DNA of 64,000 bases from Codonopsis lanceolata (Eukaryota; Streptophyta; Magnoliopsida; Asterales; Campanulaceae), in assembly GCA_013146195.2 (NCBI GenBank), contig CM028377.1, forward strand, positions 9,152,239 through 9,216,238, in the 5' to 3' direction. The number at the start of each line of letters is the position of its first letter. Within the stretch, counting starts at the first letter, position 1. Shown here piece by piece: positions 33,428 to 45,803 of this stretch. Made by a program: the position numbers and the translations under genes. The notes beneath the pieces were generated by a model. That model searched no databases. It was not told the DNA's origin and saw only the letters and a list, made by a program, of their open reading frames with translations.

Positions 33428-35030
33428 TGTAAGACCCCGATTCCCAGTTAGCTTGAATTGCATGCAATAGTCGCATTTCTTCCCTTGTTGACTGCCCGAC
33501 TGGTTTGTGAGAGAGTCTAGATATGTGTGGGAGAATATATTAAGACCAAAATACTTTTAAGAGATGCCATTTAGTTGTTGACTTGCTAAAGTCACAAGTC
33601 GTAACTCGACGATAGTCGAAATGCGATGCGGTTGAGAGTTTACTCGGGTTTCGTGTTCCTGACCTTCATTAGGTCCTAGATCTTTACATGACTATTAAAT
33701 AACATGTTTAGATGTGTTAGAATCGTAGTTGGATGTATTCCTTAAGTCTCGTGATGTTTTGACGCTCCGAGGATAGCTATTCTCCTTATCGCGTATTTTG
33801 AGGTTGAGCCGGGTGATCGTCTCGTCTTTCGGGAGCTCATTTCTCCTATCTGTTGTTAATCATCTGAGGAGCATTCAGGCCTAGTTAATAGCCTTTTGAA
33901 GTGTTTATAACCTTGGGTTGTTTCCCGTCGATTTACGGTTTCATTCGTCGTTTCGTTAGCGTGTTGTTGTGACTTGCGCCGGTTTCACACCGGGTTGTTT
34001 CGGGTGTTGTTTATGGGAGTTTAGACCTACTTTAAAAGTGTTTTGAGACTTGTGTGGTTTAGCCAAGTGTTTGAGGACTTTAAGGGTTGAATTATAGGCC
34101 GTTTCGAAGCTTTAAGGGTTGCGGTTGCATGTGGGAAGGACCGGAACGAATCGAGGATTGCAGAAACTGTCACAGAGTGAAAAAAGGGGTGAAGCGGTCG
34201 TTTCCCTTGGACCCATGCGACCGCATGGGTGCCGAATCAGGTCTGCCCCTGTTTGATTTTATGAAGTGTATTCCCTATTCTACCCATTCTAAACCTCTTC
34301 TAAACCCTCCCTAACACCCATACTTAGACCTAATGATGTCTTAACATGTTAGGGGAGTTAATTAAGGTTTGATTAGGGGTTAATTACAATTAACAATCAC
34401 TAATTGTACCTTGGAAGTTCCTATTGTGCCCTCATTACTTGGGAAGTATAAATAGCCTAATCTCTTCACAAATTCAGCCAAACCTCTTCATTTCTCCTTC
34501 TAAATCAGATGTATAGAGTGAGAGAGAGTTGGGAAACCATGGAAGCTTGGAGCCCTAGCCTTCTTCTTCCTCAAATCCAAGGAGATCCAACCGTCAGATG
34601 ACCTCCAAACTTCGGATTCGTGAAGCCCTTGTCAAATGGAACAACTCCACTGATTGGATCGTGATTCTTTTGAGTTTTCATCTAAGTCAAGTAAGCTACT
34701 AGATTCCTTCTTCTCTTGATTTTGTGCTCATTGACCCTAAGGAAAACAAAGAGGATTGCTATTTGAGGTCAATGAGTATACAAACATGTTGTGTGTGGTT
34801 TTATTTTGATTTTTGAACTTTTGTTGGGTGAACTTGTTAGAAGCATAAATACGATGCTTTCTATGTTTCATGAAGTATGTTGTTAAGCTTCATTTGTGAT
34901 TTTTGGACTTGAGATTGATGAGTATGTAATCCCCTAGAAACCTAGGGTTTGGTATGTTGAATATGTAGTAAATGGGTTCTTAATTACATGAATGATTTTG
35001 GAGGATTTTATTGGATAATATGAATTGTTA

Positions 35031-36086
35031 TTCAGGCAATTTCTCTCTATCTTCAGCCTGGGATTTGATTCGATTAAAATGGCCGGTGTTGGATTCAGCC
35101 AATTTCGTCTGGCATAAACATATCCCCAGGCACATAAGTGTGTTTATGTGGAGGTTATTGCAGCATCGCCTTCCTATAGATGAAAGTCTTATGAAGAAGG
35201 GTATTCATTTAGCCTCGCGCTGCTCTTGTTGCGATTTGGGTCAAGCTGAGACCTATTCGTATGTCTTTTTGGATAACCCGGTTGCTCGTTTAGTTTGGGA
35301 TGCTTTCAACAGCATTGGTGAAATTCCTTCGATTTATGGTTCCATCAACCAAGTCTGTTTCTCTTGGTGGTATAAGCATAAAGCTTCTGTTATTCATGTC
35401 ATTACTCCCTCCGTTATCCTGTGGGAGTTATGGAAGTATAGGAATGCTGCGCTTCATGATGGTCTTAGATGCCCGCCTAACAAGGTTATTGACAAGATTA
35501 AATTCATGATTTTTTCGATCCTCCAAGCGGCTGGCTTTTCTTTACAAAATCAGTGGGACTGGCAATTGCTTTTCTTTTCGAGATTGCGTCGACCCTCAAG
35601 CAGAATAATCCGTGCGGTTTCTTGGTCCAAGCCCCCCTCCGGGGTAGTCAAACTTAATACAGATGGGGCATGCCGTGGAAATCCGAGGCCTAGTTCGGGA
35701 GGTGGGACTATTCGGGACCATTCGGGCAAACTTATTGTGGCCTTTGCATCATTTTATGGTTTCTCAACCAGCCTTTTAGCTGAATGTGCTGCCCTCTATC
35801 AAGGTATTCGTTGGCTGAATGTTCTTGGTTATAGGAAGGCTTTAATCGAATGTGATTCTAAGCTCCTTACTGACTGTATCTCGAAAGGCTCTCATCCTCC
35901 TTGGCAAAGTTGCTATCTTATTCGAAAAATCATCTCTCTCTCTCTTTCCTTAGAGATCGACTCGCCATGTTTATCGTGAAGCAAATTCTCAGAGCCGATG
36001 CCTTAGCCAACTTAGGAGGTGATCAAAGTCCGACTGCCTTCTTCTCCGTTTCTCTCTTCCTAGAATTCGTGGTCTCATTACTCTAG
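35031..36086 (+). pseudogene. LINE ORF2 C-terminus: zinc-binding (zf-RVT) and RNase H
   Basis: The frame carries the zf-RVT region (FVWHKHIPRHISVFMWRLL, then CSCCDLGQAET) and a plant-type RNase H domain. The latter has the motifs KLNTDGACRGNP, LAECAALYQGIRWL and ECDSKLLTDC, preserving three acidic catalytic residues. A shift near 35940-35980 separates it from the last motif (ADALANLGG). The upstream endonuclease and RT are missing. The first few codons of the open frame come from the LTR target, so no native start exists. Confidence 0.85.
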
Positions 36087-36273
36087 ATAGTCTTGAGACC
36101 CCTTATATTCGGGTTACTTAAGTTCATCTTTTGTATTGTCTTCTTTCGAGGTAAGGCTCCTCTGTCCTCCCGTTATAAGGGCTCGGCTGGTTGTCCCCCT
36201 CAAGTTTGTAATTCTTTTTCCATATTTATAAAATCTAGCAGGGTGCCGCCCCTGTTTCCCTAAAAAAAAAAAA
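35031..36273 (+). mobile_element. 5'-truncated L1-type LINE in LTR4
   Basis: LTR2 is continuous across this point (around 21870), so the segment is an insertion. It holds the C-terminal part of a LINE ORF2, a short 3' UTR ending GGTGCCGCCCCTGTTTCCCT, and a ~15-base A tail (36258-36272). Only 1-3 bp of flanking duplication can be argued. Strong 5' truncation plus a poly(A) tail is typical of target-primed reverse transcription. Confidence 0.85.
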
Positions 36274-37386
36274 AAATAGAATCATATGGATATATGTTTG
36301 GGAGTTTGGAAGAATACTTGTTGAATCTCAAATTTTAGGTTGTGAACATGAAAGAGGAATTTTTACAATGGGTTACATGTTGGAATGCTTCGTTTGACTT
36401 TTGAGAATACAGTTGACCTTCATGTATATAAGAGTATGTTGCTATCTAATTGATGAATTTTTTGATTATAAGCATGAAGAAGAATTTTACAATGAATTAC
36501 ATATTTGAATGTTTCGTTTGACTTTTAAGAATAAGAGTTGACTATCATGCATATGAGAGTATGATGCTATTTAATTCATTAATTTTGGTTGTGAGCATGT
36601 ATAATGAATTATTATTATGGATTACATGATTAAAATGTAATGTTTGACTTCATTGGGTTGAGTTGACTTTTATGCCAATAAGAGTATGTTGGTCAACTAT
36701 GATTCATGAATTGAAGGTTATGAGCATGCTAGATTAATTTATATCTTGGTGATGAGCATGCTAGATGAAATTACATCTTGTTTAGATTAATGGTTATTTT
36801 GGATGAAAGCATGCTTGATTAAATGCTATATTGAGATGCATGCTTGAATTGTAATGGTTGACTTTAAATGTTAAGTGTTGACCCCCATGCGGTCGCTTCA
36901 TGAGGAGGCCATGCGAGCGTATCCTCTACGAATCAGATTTGTCCCTGTTTTGTTTTTGGTTGTGTAATTCCTATCCTACCCATTCTAAACCTCCTCTAAA
37001 CCCTTCATAACACTCATACTTAGTCCTAAACATGTCCTAACACTCTTGGGGAGTTAATTAAGATTTGATTAGTGGTGGATTACATTTATTGATCACTAAT
37101 TGTATTATGGAATTCCCAATTGTGCCCTCTCTTATTGTGGAAGTATAAATAGACAAACCTTTCACAAATTCAGCCAATTCTCCTAATTTCATCCTTCTTC
37201 TTCATACGTATTATAGAGAAAGAGTGGAGGTTCCATGGGGGCTTTGAAGCCCTAGCTTCTTCTTCCTCAAATCCATGGAGATCTGACAGTTAGATCGCCT
37301 CCAAACTTGAGATTCTTGAAGCCCTCGATGAGTAGAACGATTTCACCGTTCGGATTTCGATTCTCTTGAGTTTTCACTCAAACTAG

Positions 37387-39514
37387 GTAAGCTACTAGAC
37401 TCCTTTTTCTATGGATTTTGTGCTCATTGACCCTAAGGAAAACAAAGAGGCTTGCTATTTGAGGTCAATGAGTACACAAGCATGTTGTGTGTGATTTTAT
37501 TTTGAGTTTTTGATTTTTGATGGGTGAACTTGTTAGAAGCATGAATAGGATGCTTTCTATGTTTAATGGAATCTATTATTGAACCTCATTTTGGAAGCTT
37601 GGACTTTGAACATGATAGCCATGAATTCCTAAAAAACCTAGTGTTTGACTCTATGTATGTAGCAAATGGGTTAGTGATGTTATGAATGATTTTTGGAGAA
37701 TTTTATGGAATATTATGATTTGTTGGAATCACGCATGTTATGGTTTAAGGTTTGGGAGGATACTTGATGAATCCTTATTTTAGGTTGTGAACATGAAATA
37801 TGAATTTTCACAATGGATTACATGTTTAAATGTTTCGTATGACATTTAAGAATAAAAGTTAACTTTCATGAATATAAGAGTATGTTGATATCTAATTCAT
37901 GAATTTTTGGTTGTGAGCATGTATAATGAATTATCATTATGGATTACATGAATAAAATGTGATGTTTGACGTTATTGGGTTGAGTTGACTTTTATGCATA
38001 TAAGAGTATGTTGGTCAACACTAATTCATGTATTGAAGGTTATGAACATGTTAGATGAATTTACATGTTTGTTATGTACATGCTAGATGAATTTACATCT
38101 TGCTTAGATAATAGATATTTTGAATGAAGGCATGCTTGATTAAATGCTAACTTGAGATACAATGCTTGAAATGTGATGGTTGACTTTAAATGTTTAGTGT
38201 TGACCTAATAACCATGTTTTGGGGTTTTTGTTGGGAAGGTATGGATTGTTGGGTTGCACAATGTTGCTAACCTTGAGAACTTAGCCATGAATAATAGCTA
38301 ATGAATAATAGGAGGGCTATGATGCAAATAGCTTCTATGCCTTCAAATTTGAAAAGAGTAGAAATGACTCAACGGAGTCGATTATGGGACTAATATGAAT
38401 ATAGTGAATCACATATTAAGATCCTACGGAATTTCGGGTAGTTTTGATGGAGGTTAAGCCTCCGAGCGTTTTCAAGTGTATGAACAACACTTTGGTATTA
38501 GAGACTTGATATTAATGCTCTAATGTGTTTATGAGTTAGTTAGCATAGAAATGCATAACTATGTGATGTAAAAGTAAATATCTACTTGATTGGATTAATA
38601 CGGTGTGTTGTACTTTTCCTTTGATTGAGCATGTGAGTATATATTACATGTGCTTGTGTTTGAGTCAAGCTGGCGGTTTTGGTTTGAGTTTTGGCGGGAC
38701 GATGCATTGTCTTCACGAATTGTGGGATTCGTGATCGCAATGGATCGCCGCGCCGGGTTTGCACACACCCCTCCATCGATGGCCACGGTGGGGATGTAGT
38801 TGATCATTGCTAGAGTAATACACCTACCTCTGGTAGCTATGAAACCCGAAGCGGGGACTGTTTTCGGGGACGTCGATATCCACGGAAGGGATATCGAGGA
38901 CACGTTTGTTTCCAAATGAGTTACACGCTGAAAACGGAAAGGAAAATCATCTTCTGTCTCTTATGTTGTTTATTTTACGAGCACGTATATGAATTGTTGT
39001 GCTACGTGGTTAATGATATGATTTACATGAGATGATGATTACTTGATGAAATGTTATAATAGAAATATAACATGCTAATAAAATGATGATTTTTAGAATA
39101 TGATGTTATACGAAAAATATAACATGTTGGTCATGAATAGAATGGAAACAATAATCTCCCATATATGAATTATTATATGAGTTATGTTAAATGAAGATTT
39201 ATGAGACTCATGGTATAATTGGGTTATGTGGTTGGTGGTTTGATGAGAGTTCAAATGTGGAAAATAAAATACTACACATTTTTGGAATTTAGAATCATAA
39301 TCTATTTGATATGATTTATTTTACGATAATTTATGAAGAACTATGTGACTATGGTTGGGTTGGTTTGTATTGAGGATCATACCATGAAATGATATATTAT
39401 GATTATGACATGAGATGTACATGTTTTATTTGAGCATGATGTCATGCCATGACATTGCATCTTTAGTAGCTTACTAAGTCATTATGACTTACTCGTTTAC
39501 TTTGTTTTCCTTAG
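37387..39514 (+). other. Putative leader intron in LTR5
   Basis: TAG|GTAAGC to TTTGTTTTCCTTAG before ATTCGAGCC, 2128 nt. ACTTAC lies ~27 nt upstream of the acceptor. Same layout as in LTR2, without the TIR insertion. Confidence 0.5.
38705..38791 (+). other. Conserved nested-hairpin block, LTR5 copy
   Basis: P1 CATTG/CAATG, P2 CACGAAT/ATTCGTG (38714-38733), P3 CCATCG/CGGTGG (38773-38791). P3 differs from LTR2 at two positions yet still pairs, using a G-T wobble. Confidence 0.65.
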
Positions 39515-40380
39515 ATTCGAGCCGAGCTAGTAATTTGAAGGAAACCGCCGAGCCTACGATAGAAGTGTAAATTGTACGAAGGTTGCTACTATTATATTTT
39601 GTAACCTTGGTTTTGTTGGAAAGGATGTTTGGGAAGTGAAGTTATATAGACTTCACTATGGGTAGTAAGCTTGTGTTTATTTGGTTCTTGTATTTGTAAA
39701 TTATTAATACTTGGTTTTTGTGAGCCGACGAATGTTAGTCGAGCCATGTTTGTTTAAGTACGTATTTATTCCATCTTGAGTAATATTGTTGTTGGTTTTT
39801 ATACTCCGGCATGTTTAGCCGTTGAGTGTGTAGACTTAGATTAATGCTGGGTTCCAGCTATAACGTCGCCGATGACTTGGTTATAATATTGTTTATAAAA
39901 TTGTAACAGGGAGTTTGTAGTACGTGCCCAATGTTGCGTCACATGCGTCGAATTTTTGGGCCGAGAGATTTACTATCTCTTTGGTTGCTTTGTATTTCGG
40001 AGCTTGTTAGCTTAGGTCCATTTAAGTTATTTGCTTCCGCATTTGTTGAGACATTGGCGTATCGCTGTTATAGCCTTACCTTTTGTTTGTTATTTTGTGT
40101 GTTTTGACGGCATGGCCTTGGAGTCTCGTATTGGGATCCGGGTCGGGTCGTCACACATCTCCAATCTTATGTAAAGTTTCTTACTAATTATCTCTTTCAC
40201 CTCAGATCACTTTATATTTCCGTCCACCAAAGTTAAGAAAACCACACAGTTCTGAAACATGAAAACCAAGTTCAATTTTTAGAATTTTCAAATTCGAAAA
40301 TTGCAATCTAAATCCATATGAATATATGCAAATTTGATGATTTGAAAATTTAACAAAGTCGTATTTTATCTAAACCACTA

Positions 40381-40785
40381 ATGTCATCCATACAATATTC
40401 GCCGCCACCACCTCCCCTAACCACCACCACCACCACCACCATCCCTGCAACCACCACCTCCATCAAAAAACACAACACCTTGCTCAAATTGAGAAATAGA
40501 ATCTCTTTTAGCTTCCGTTCAATTGGATTTCTTTCTTTGAGCGTCTCTTTCTTCTTAGTTTATATCCTCTTTCGGTATCAGATTGCTAAGCAAGGAAAGA
40601 ATTTGATTTTAGGATGAGACTACTTGAAAGGATGTCAGTACGTGATAGTTTCTTCTAAATTAAGGACAGATGCGGTAGAAGAAAAGAAAGTTCATAGCCT
40701 GGGGAGGAGAATAAGGAGATTCACAAATGTAATAACCTCGAGTCGTATGGAAAAAACTAAGGAAGTGAAGACCAAAAGAGGTTAG
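40381..40785 (+). pseudogene. Unrecognised short membrane-protein-like ORF with in-frame stop
   Basis: The first part (40381-40614, 78 codons) has a proline run, a threonine run, a basic segment (LLKLRNRISFSFR) and one membrane-spanning stretch (SIGFLSLSVSFFLVYILF, residues ~49-66), which suggests a type II membrane protein N-terminus. After the TGA at 40615-40617 the same frame stays open for 55 codons (from DYLKGCQYVIVSSKL) to a TAG at 40783-40785. This implies a premature stop in a longer frame or a dead exon. It lies outside any recognised transposon. I do not recognise the family. Confidence 0.45.
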
Positions 40786-40959
40786 AGGTTTGGAACCTAG
40801 CTATGTAAATGAGTAAAATATTTACATGAGTTTAGGATATCAAACTCATTTATTTGTGGTTAGCGACGGTGGTTTTGTTTGTAAGATGTATAACTTAGGA
40901 ATCAATAGTTTTTAAGTATGTTTGTCAGGCTGTTTGTAGTAGTTTAGAAATTTATATGA

Positions 40960-43925
40960 GTAAACTGTAGATTTTAACGTTCTTCTCTAACAAAACACAT
41001 AATCATTAGCTGGATTCTCTATTTTCTTCATTTTCTTGATAGTATAACACATTTTCGTAACCCATTTCTCTTAGCTTATTCACGAGTAATTACTAAACAA
41101 ACTACAAATTTGTTTGATATCTTGATACTCATCAACAAATCTATTATTATTTACAATTTTTCATATACCTCTAATAATATCTTTCTCGAACATATTTGAA
41201 GTATAATCATATTATTTGAAGTATAAACATATTTTATGTATTATCCTTATTATCCACTCTTATAATTGTTGAACTTTCTACGAACTTTCTCCCTTTTTAG
41301 AAATATTTCAAGCCCCTCTCTCTCTGCTATGCTATTTTTTTGTCTTTTGCGTTTCAAAAGATTGAACTGCCTTTCACCTCCGCGCACTTGTATGTTTTCA
41401 TTGAAATAAAACCCTTATATATTATTTTGTTTTCTCTCTTGTGTAGTGAATTCATTTCATACACATGTCTCAACAACACTGTATCTCAACTTTAAGCTTT
41501 GTCATACTGAACCACAAACTAATTTTTTTGATAAGTATTAAACCACAAACTATTGAACCTCAAATTTGTTTCTACAAAATTCACGAAATTGACACAATCT
41601 TCAGTGGCAAACTCTTCTAAGAAATATTTTACAACCTCCCACCACCTAAATGGTGGCTCCGCCTCCTCCGCTCCTCTCTAACCACCCCTATTTTTCTCAC
41701 TATCACACTCTCCTGATCTTCTCTCTCCATCGACCTCTTTTTAATTTGTAAGAAACTACTCATTCTCTTATAGATGAAGAGATTTTAAGAAATAAAAATC
41801 ATCAATTTTTTAGATTCATATACATTTTTGATCCCTCAACTGAGCAAGGGTATTTTTGTCATATTAAATAATAATGGATGACATTTCTAAAGGTAACGAT
41901 AGGAGGGGATATCTTACAAGAAAAAATTTACATAAAAATACCATATGAATAAAATTCAAAACGATATGACTTTATTTAAAATTAGGCACAAATTGATAGA
42001 CCAAATTGTTATTTGATTCTTCATGAATCAAATAACAAATTGATATACATTAATTTGTAAAAAACAACTCACTTTTATAGATACAGAGATATAAGGCCCT
42101 AACAAAAGTTTTTTTAGTTAACTGAATAAAGATTTATTACTAAGATCTATTACTTAGTAACATATAGAACTTAAAGACCAATATGATACTCTTTTAAGTT
42201 TTAAGGTTGCTTATACTAGTCAAAAAATTCAAGGGAGCAAATTGTAGATTATAGCATTCTTCTCCAACATAGCACATATTCATCGACCTTTTTCTCTATT
42301 TTCTCTTCATCAGCTTGAAATTAAAGCACATTTGTCTTAGCGTGTTCACTCGTAATTACTAAACACGCTAAAGATTTGCTTAAGATTTCAATTCCCATTA
42401 ACGAATCTATTGTTATAGTAAAAATCTTACATATATTTCTAATAATGTTTATTCAAGATTTTTTGTAACAAATCTTAAACATATTTAAAAAGGTAAAACC
42501 ATATTATTTCTTAGATTCAAATAAATTTTTGGTCCCTCAAATTAGTAAGAGTAATTTCATCATATTCAAAAATATTTGATGACAATTGTAATGGTAATGA
42601 CAAGAAGGAAAAATCTAACAAAAAATCGACATATGAAACAAAATGAAAAGAATTCAAAAATGTTGGATCTAATATAAAGTTAGGTACAAGTTGAGAGACC
42701 AAATTATTATTTCATTCTTCATGAAATTGATTAGCCCATGAAAAATCACTTGTTTAGCCTTAATTGATGGCGAGTAGTCTATTTAATCTAGGATTATTTG
42801 TGTCTATACATTAATTATTTTTCACTTATGACAAATTTATTTGTTTAACCTTAATTTAATTGTGGATGTTATTTAGGTGCAAGGTTAGTTTTGTCCATGT
42901 ATTAAGTTGAGGGACTAAATTATTATTTCATTCTTCATGAAGTTGATTATCCCATGAAAATTTACTTGTTTAGCCTTAATTGATGGTGAGTAGTCTATTT
43001 AATCTAGGGTTATTTATGTCTATACATCAATTATTTTTCACTTATGACAAATTTACTTATTTAACCTTAATTTAATTGTGGGTGTTTATTAGGTGCAAGA
43101 TTAGTTTTGTGCATGCATTAAATTGTAAAAGACAACCTAGACTTTTATAGTAGAGTAGTAGTATAGTATAGTATAATATAATTCAAGGGAGTAAACTGTA
43201 GATTATAGTTTTTTCTCTAACAGAAAATACATATTGAGCGACCGTATTCGTCATTTTCTCTTCATCAGCTTGAAATTAATGCACATTTTATTTAACACAT
43301 TTGTCTTAGCGTGTTCTCTCGTAATTACTAAACACACTAAAGATTTGCTTAATTAATATTTCAATTCCCACTAACAAATCTATTGTTATAGTAAAAATTA
43401 TAATAAAAATCTTACATATATTTCTAATAATGTTTACTCATTTTTTTTTGTAACAAATCTTAAACATATTTTAAAAGGTAAAATCATATTATTTCTTAGA
43501 TTCAAATAAATTTTTGGTCCCTCAACTTAGTAAAGGTATTTTCATCATATTTAAAAATATTTGATGACAATTGTAATGATAATGAGAAGAAGAGAAAATC
43601 TGACAAAAAAATCGACTTATGAAACAAAATGAAAAGAATTCAAAAAGGTAGGATCTAATATAAAGTTAGGTACAAGTTCAGGGACCAAATTATTATTTCA
43701 TTCTTCAGGAAATAGATTAGGCCATGAAAATTTACTTGTTTAGCCTTAATTGATGGTGAAAAGCCTATCTAATTTAGGGTTATTTATGTCTATATATTAT
43801 GTTTCACATATGAAAAATTTACTTATTTAACCTTAATTTAATTATGGGTGTTTATCAGGTGCAAGATTAGTTTTGTCAATGTATTAAGTTCCAAGAAACA
43901 ACCTAGATTTTTATAGTAGATAGTA
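40960..43925. repeat. AT-rich direct-repeat modules (R and S)
   Basis: A ~500-bp module (R) starting near AAACTGTAGATTxTA recurs at about 40960, 42228 and 43187. It includes CTCGTAATTACTAAACA and TTTTTGGTCCCTCAA. A ~200-220-bp module (S), marked by TTTAGCCTTAATTGATGG, recurs at about 42711, 42928 and 43699. The R-S order around 42228 and 43187 suggests a ~960-bp duplicated block. Nothing is coding. The origin (degenerate transposon or local duplication) is unclear. Confidence 0.7.
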
Positions 43926-44059
43926 GATGGTAGATGTATAAATTGGTCCTTTTGTTTACTTTTGCAATTAAAACAAAACATGTGCACGCCGCGTAATATT
44001 TTTTGGATGGGTAAAATTGTACAAACAATAAGTTATTTCCTCCGTTTATTTAAAATTAC

Positions 44060-44306
44060 ACTACCTCCGTTCTATACGAAGAGTTAGTTTTGAAAAATTT
44101 AATAATTAACTGATATATAACTAATATTAGAGTTGGTCATAATTACAATGATATTTATTTGAGCATAACAATATGTTAGTATCAAATGTGTTAGTTATAG
44201 TAGAAATGCTATGAAAATCGTAGACACAATTTTTAAAAGTGGAGTCTTTTAGTAAAATATTGTAAAATAGTATAATGTACCATTTACTTGGAACAGTTGG
44301 AGTTGT
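44060..44306. mobile_element. Possible Stowaway-like MITE
   Basis: The left end, CTACCTCCGTTCTATACGAA, resembles Stowaway termini. The right end near TTGGAACAGTTGGAGTTG is only a loose reverse complement. Boundaries and identity are uncertain. Confidence 0.3.
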
Positions 44307-44885
44307 AAACAAAAAGGCAAAAGTAAACTCATGGGCTTTTCCAATCCGCCTCCATTGAACCATCAAGGCATCAACCCTCCACCACCACTACCTTCTTTTT
44401 TTTTTCTTCTTCTTTTTTTTTTTTAAATAATTGTGGTCCGGTACCATTTTATGGAAATGTAACCTTTCCAGTAACCAATGTTTTTAAAACCGCAAAAGTC
44501 CATTTTCATAATTTTGTTCCAAAATTGCTCGCAACCTGCTACTTCGGTCCTTTTCTTCCCTTTTCTCATTTTCTCTTCTTTCTCTTCACTCTCTTCTTCT
44601 CCTTCCTATTTTTGTCTTCCTCCTCTTTTTCTCAGATTTGATCACCATCCAGCTTCGTCTTCATCTCTCTTTTCTCCATCGTCGACCTCCTTTCATCTTC
44701 TCCGGCCAAGCAGCTCTAAGCGCACCAACATCAACCACCACTCTGAGGGACTACCGATGCATGCATCGCATAACTTCTAAAAGCTTTGGGAAGAAAACGA
44801 AGTTTAAGGGTATTAGTTGTCTATTTTGAAACTGGTGCACTAGTAGAAATCAAAAGGTTGAGGACTCTTCCATCGACATGGCATA
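44307..44885. other. Pyrimidine-rich, 5'-UTR-like stretch
   Basis: Between 44530 and 44720 the plus strand is dominated by CTT/CTC runs, like a plant promoter or 5' leader. Several short frames are open (44478-44780, 44638-44829), with serine- and leucine-rich products that reflect composition. The chromovirus is inserted right after it, so a host gene may have been interrupted. No matching downstream exon was found after 59207. Confidence 0.3.
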
Positions 44886-45803
44886 ACTTTTGTGGCACCC
44901 TAGCCATTCATTGCTTGTGTTCATGCATTCATATTGCTTATGAGCATGTTTACTTAGTCTATATATGATTTAGAATCATTCATAAGTCATTCATAAAGCT
45001 CTTAACATGTTTAGAATCATGTATGCTTGCTTGTTGAATCGCCGGTTCGATTGCTTGTTTAGTTCTCCTTCTTTCCCTACTTCGTTTGGATTGTTCGGGT
45101 GTTGTTTGAGGGTGCTTGTGATGAGCTTTAAACTCATTTTTGTTGGGGTTTGAAACCCCATTGATTTGGCTAAGGGTTTGGGGGTCTTTTAGGTTGAGTT
45201 TTGAGCCATTTTGGGTCTGCCGGGCTTGCCCTCGCAAGGTGGAATGACCTTGCCCCCGCAAGGTAGACAGAAAATTGTGTGTTGTGCATCCTGGGAGGAT
45301 GCGGTCGCAAGGGTATGGGGACCATGCGACCGCAAGGTCCCCCGAATCTAGTTTCTCCTGTTTTGCTGTTTTACGATCTTTGCTCCTAAACTCCTATTCA
45401 AAACCTTTTCTAAACCCCACCTAAACCTCCCTAACCCTCCTTACTTATGTCCTAACATCTCTAACAAGTTTTAAGAGTGGATTAGGAGAGCTTTAGTGAT
45501 CAATTAAGCTACCAAAATCAGATTTAAGGAGACCACATCATGTTGACACTTGTCCCACTTAGTTTTTTAGCCAAATATAAGCCACAATCTGAGAGTTTGA
45601 CTCCCATTTCTCTCCCTCACTCTCCAAAAACGAGATTCCTCTTCTCCAAGCTTCTCCCATGGCTTCTTGAAGCTCTCATCTTCATCCTCCATGATCCTTT
45701 ACTCATTTGCTCAAGCCACCTCCATAAGAAGTGTAGAACTTAAAGAGTAGATCACTTTCAACCGAATAGTTTTCTTCTTTGCTTTCTTGGGTGTAGAATA
45801 CAG

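Larger units (their letters stand above)
33428..36883 (+). mobile_element. LTR4 of the gypsy array (5' part), carrying a LINE
   Basis: It starts TGTAAGACC after the PPT and follows LTR2 closely, including GC palindromes (34191-34229), TATA box (34447), donor CAA|GTAAGC (34691) and stem (34727-34776). A LINE occupies 35031-36273. After it the LTR continues to GTTGACC at 36883 and is then replaced by sequence of a diverged LTR subfamily. Confidence 0.85.
36884..40155 (+). mobile_element. LTR5: 5'-truncated LTR of a diverged gypsy subfamily
   Basis: It begins inside the GC palindrome (CATGCGGTCGCTTC) and continues with its own TATA box (37145), donor TAG|GTAAGC (37387), stem (37423-37472), hairpin block (38708-38791), acceptor (39514), cassette (about 39859-39879) and end GGTCGTCACA at 40155. 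It aligns with LTR2 throughout but at clearly lower identity. No PBS follows, so this is the right edge of the array. Confidence 0.85.

Noticed and set aside
44478..44829. Serine/leucine-rich ORFs before the chromovirus
   Set aside because: The sequence is a pyrimidine-rich leader-like tract. The peptides reflect CT-rich composition, and no homologous exon was recognised.
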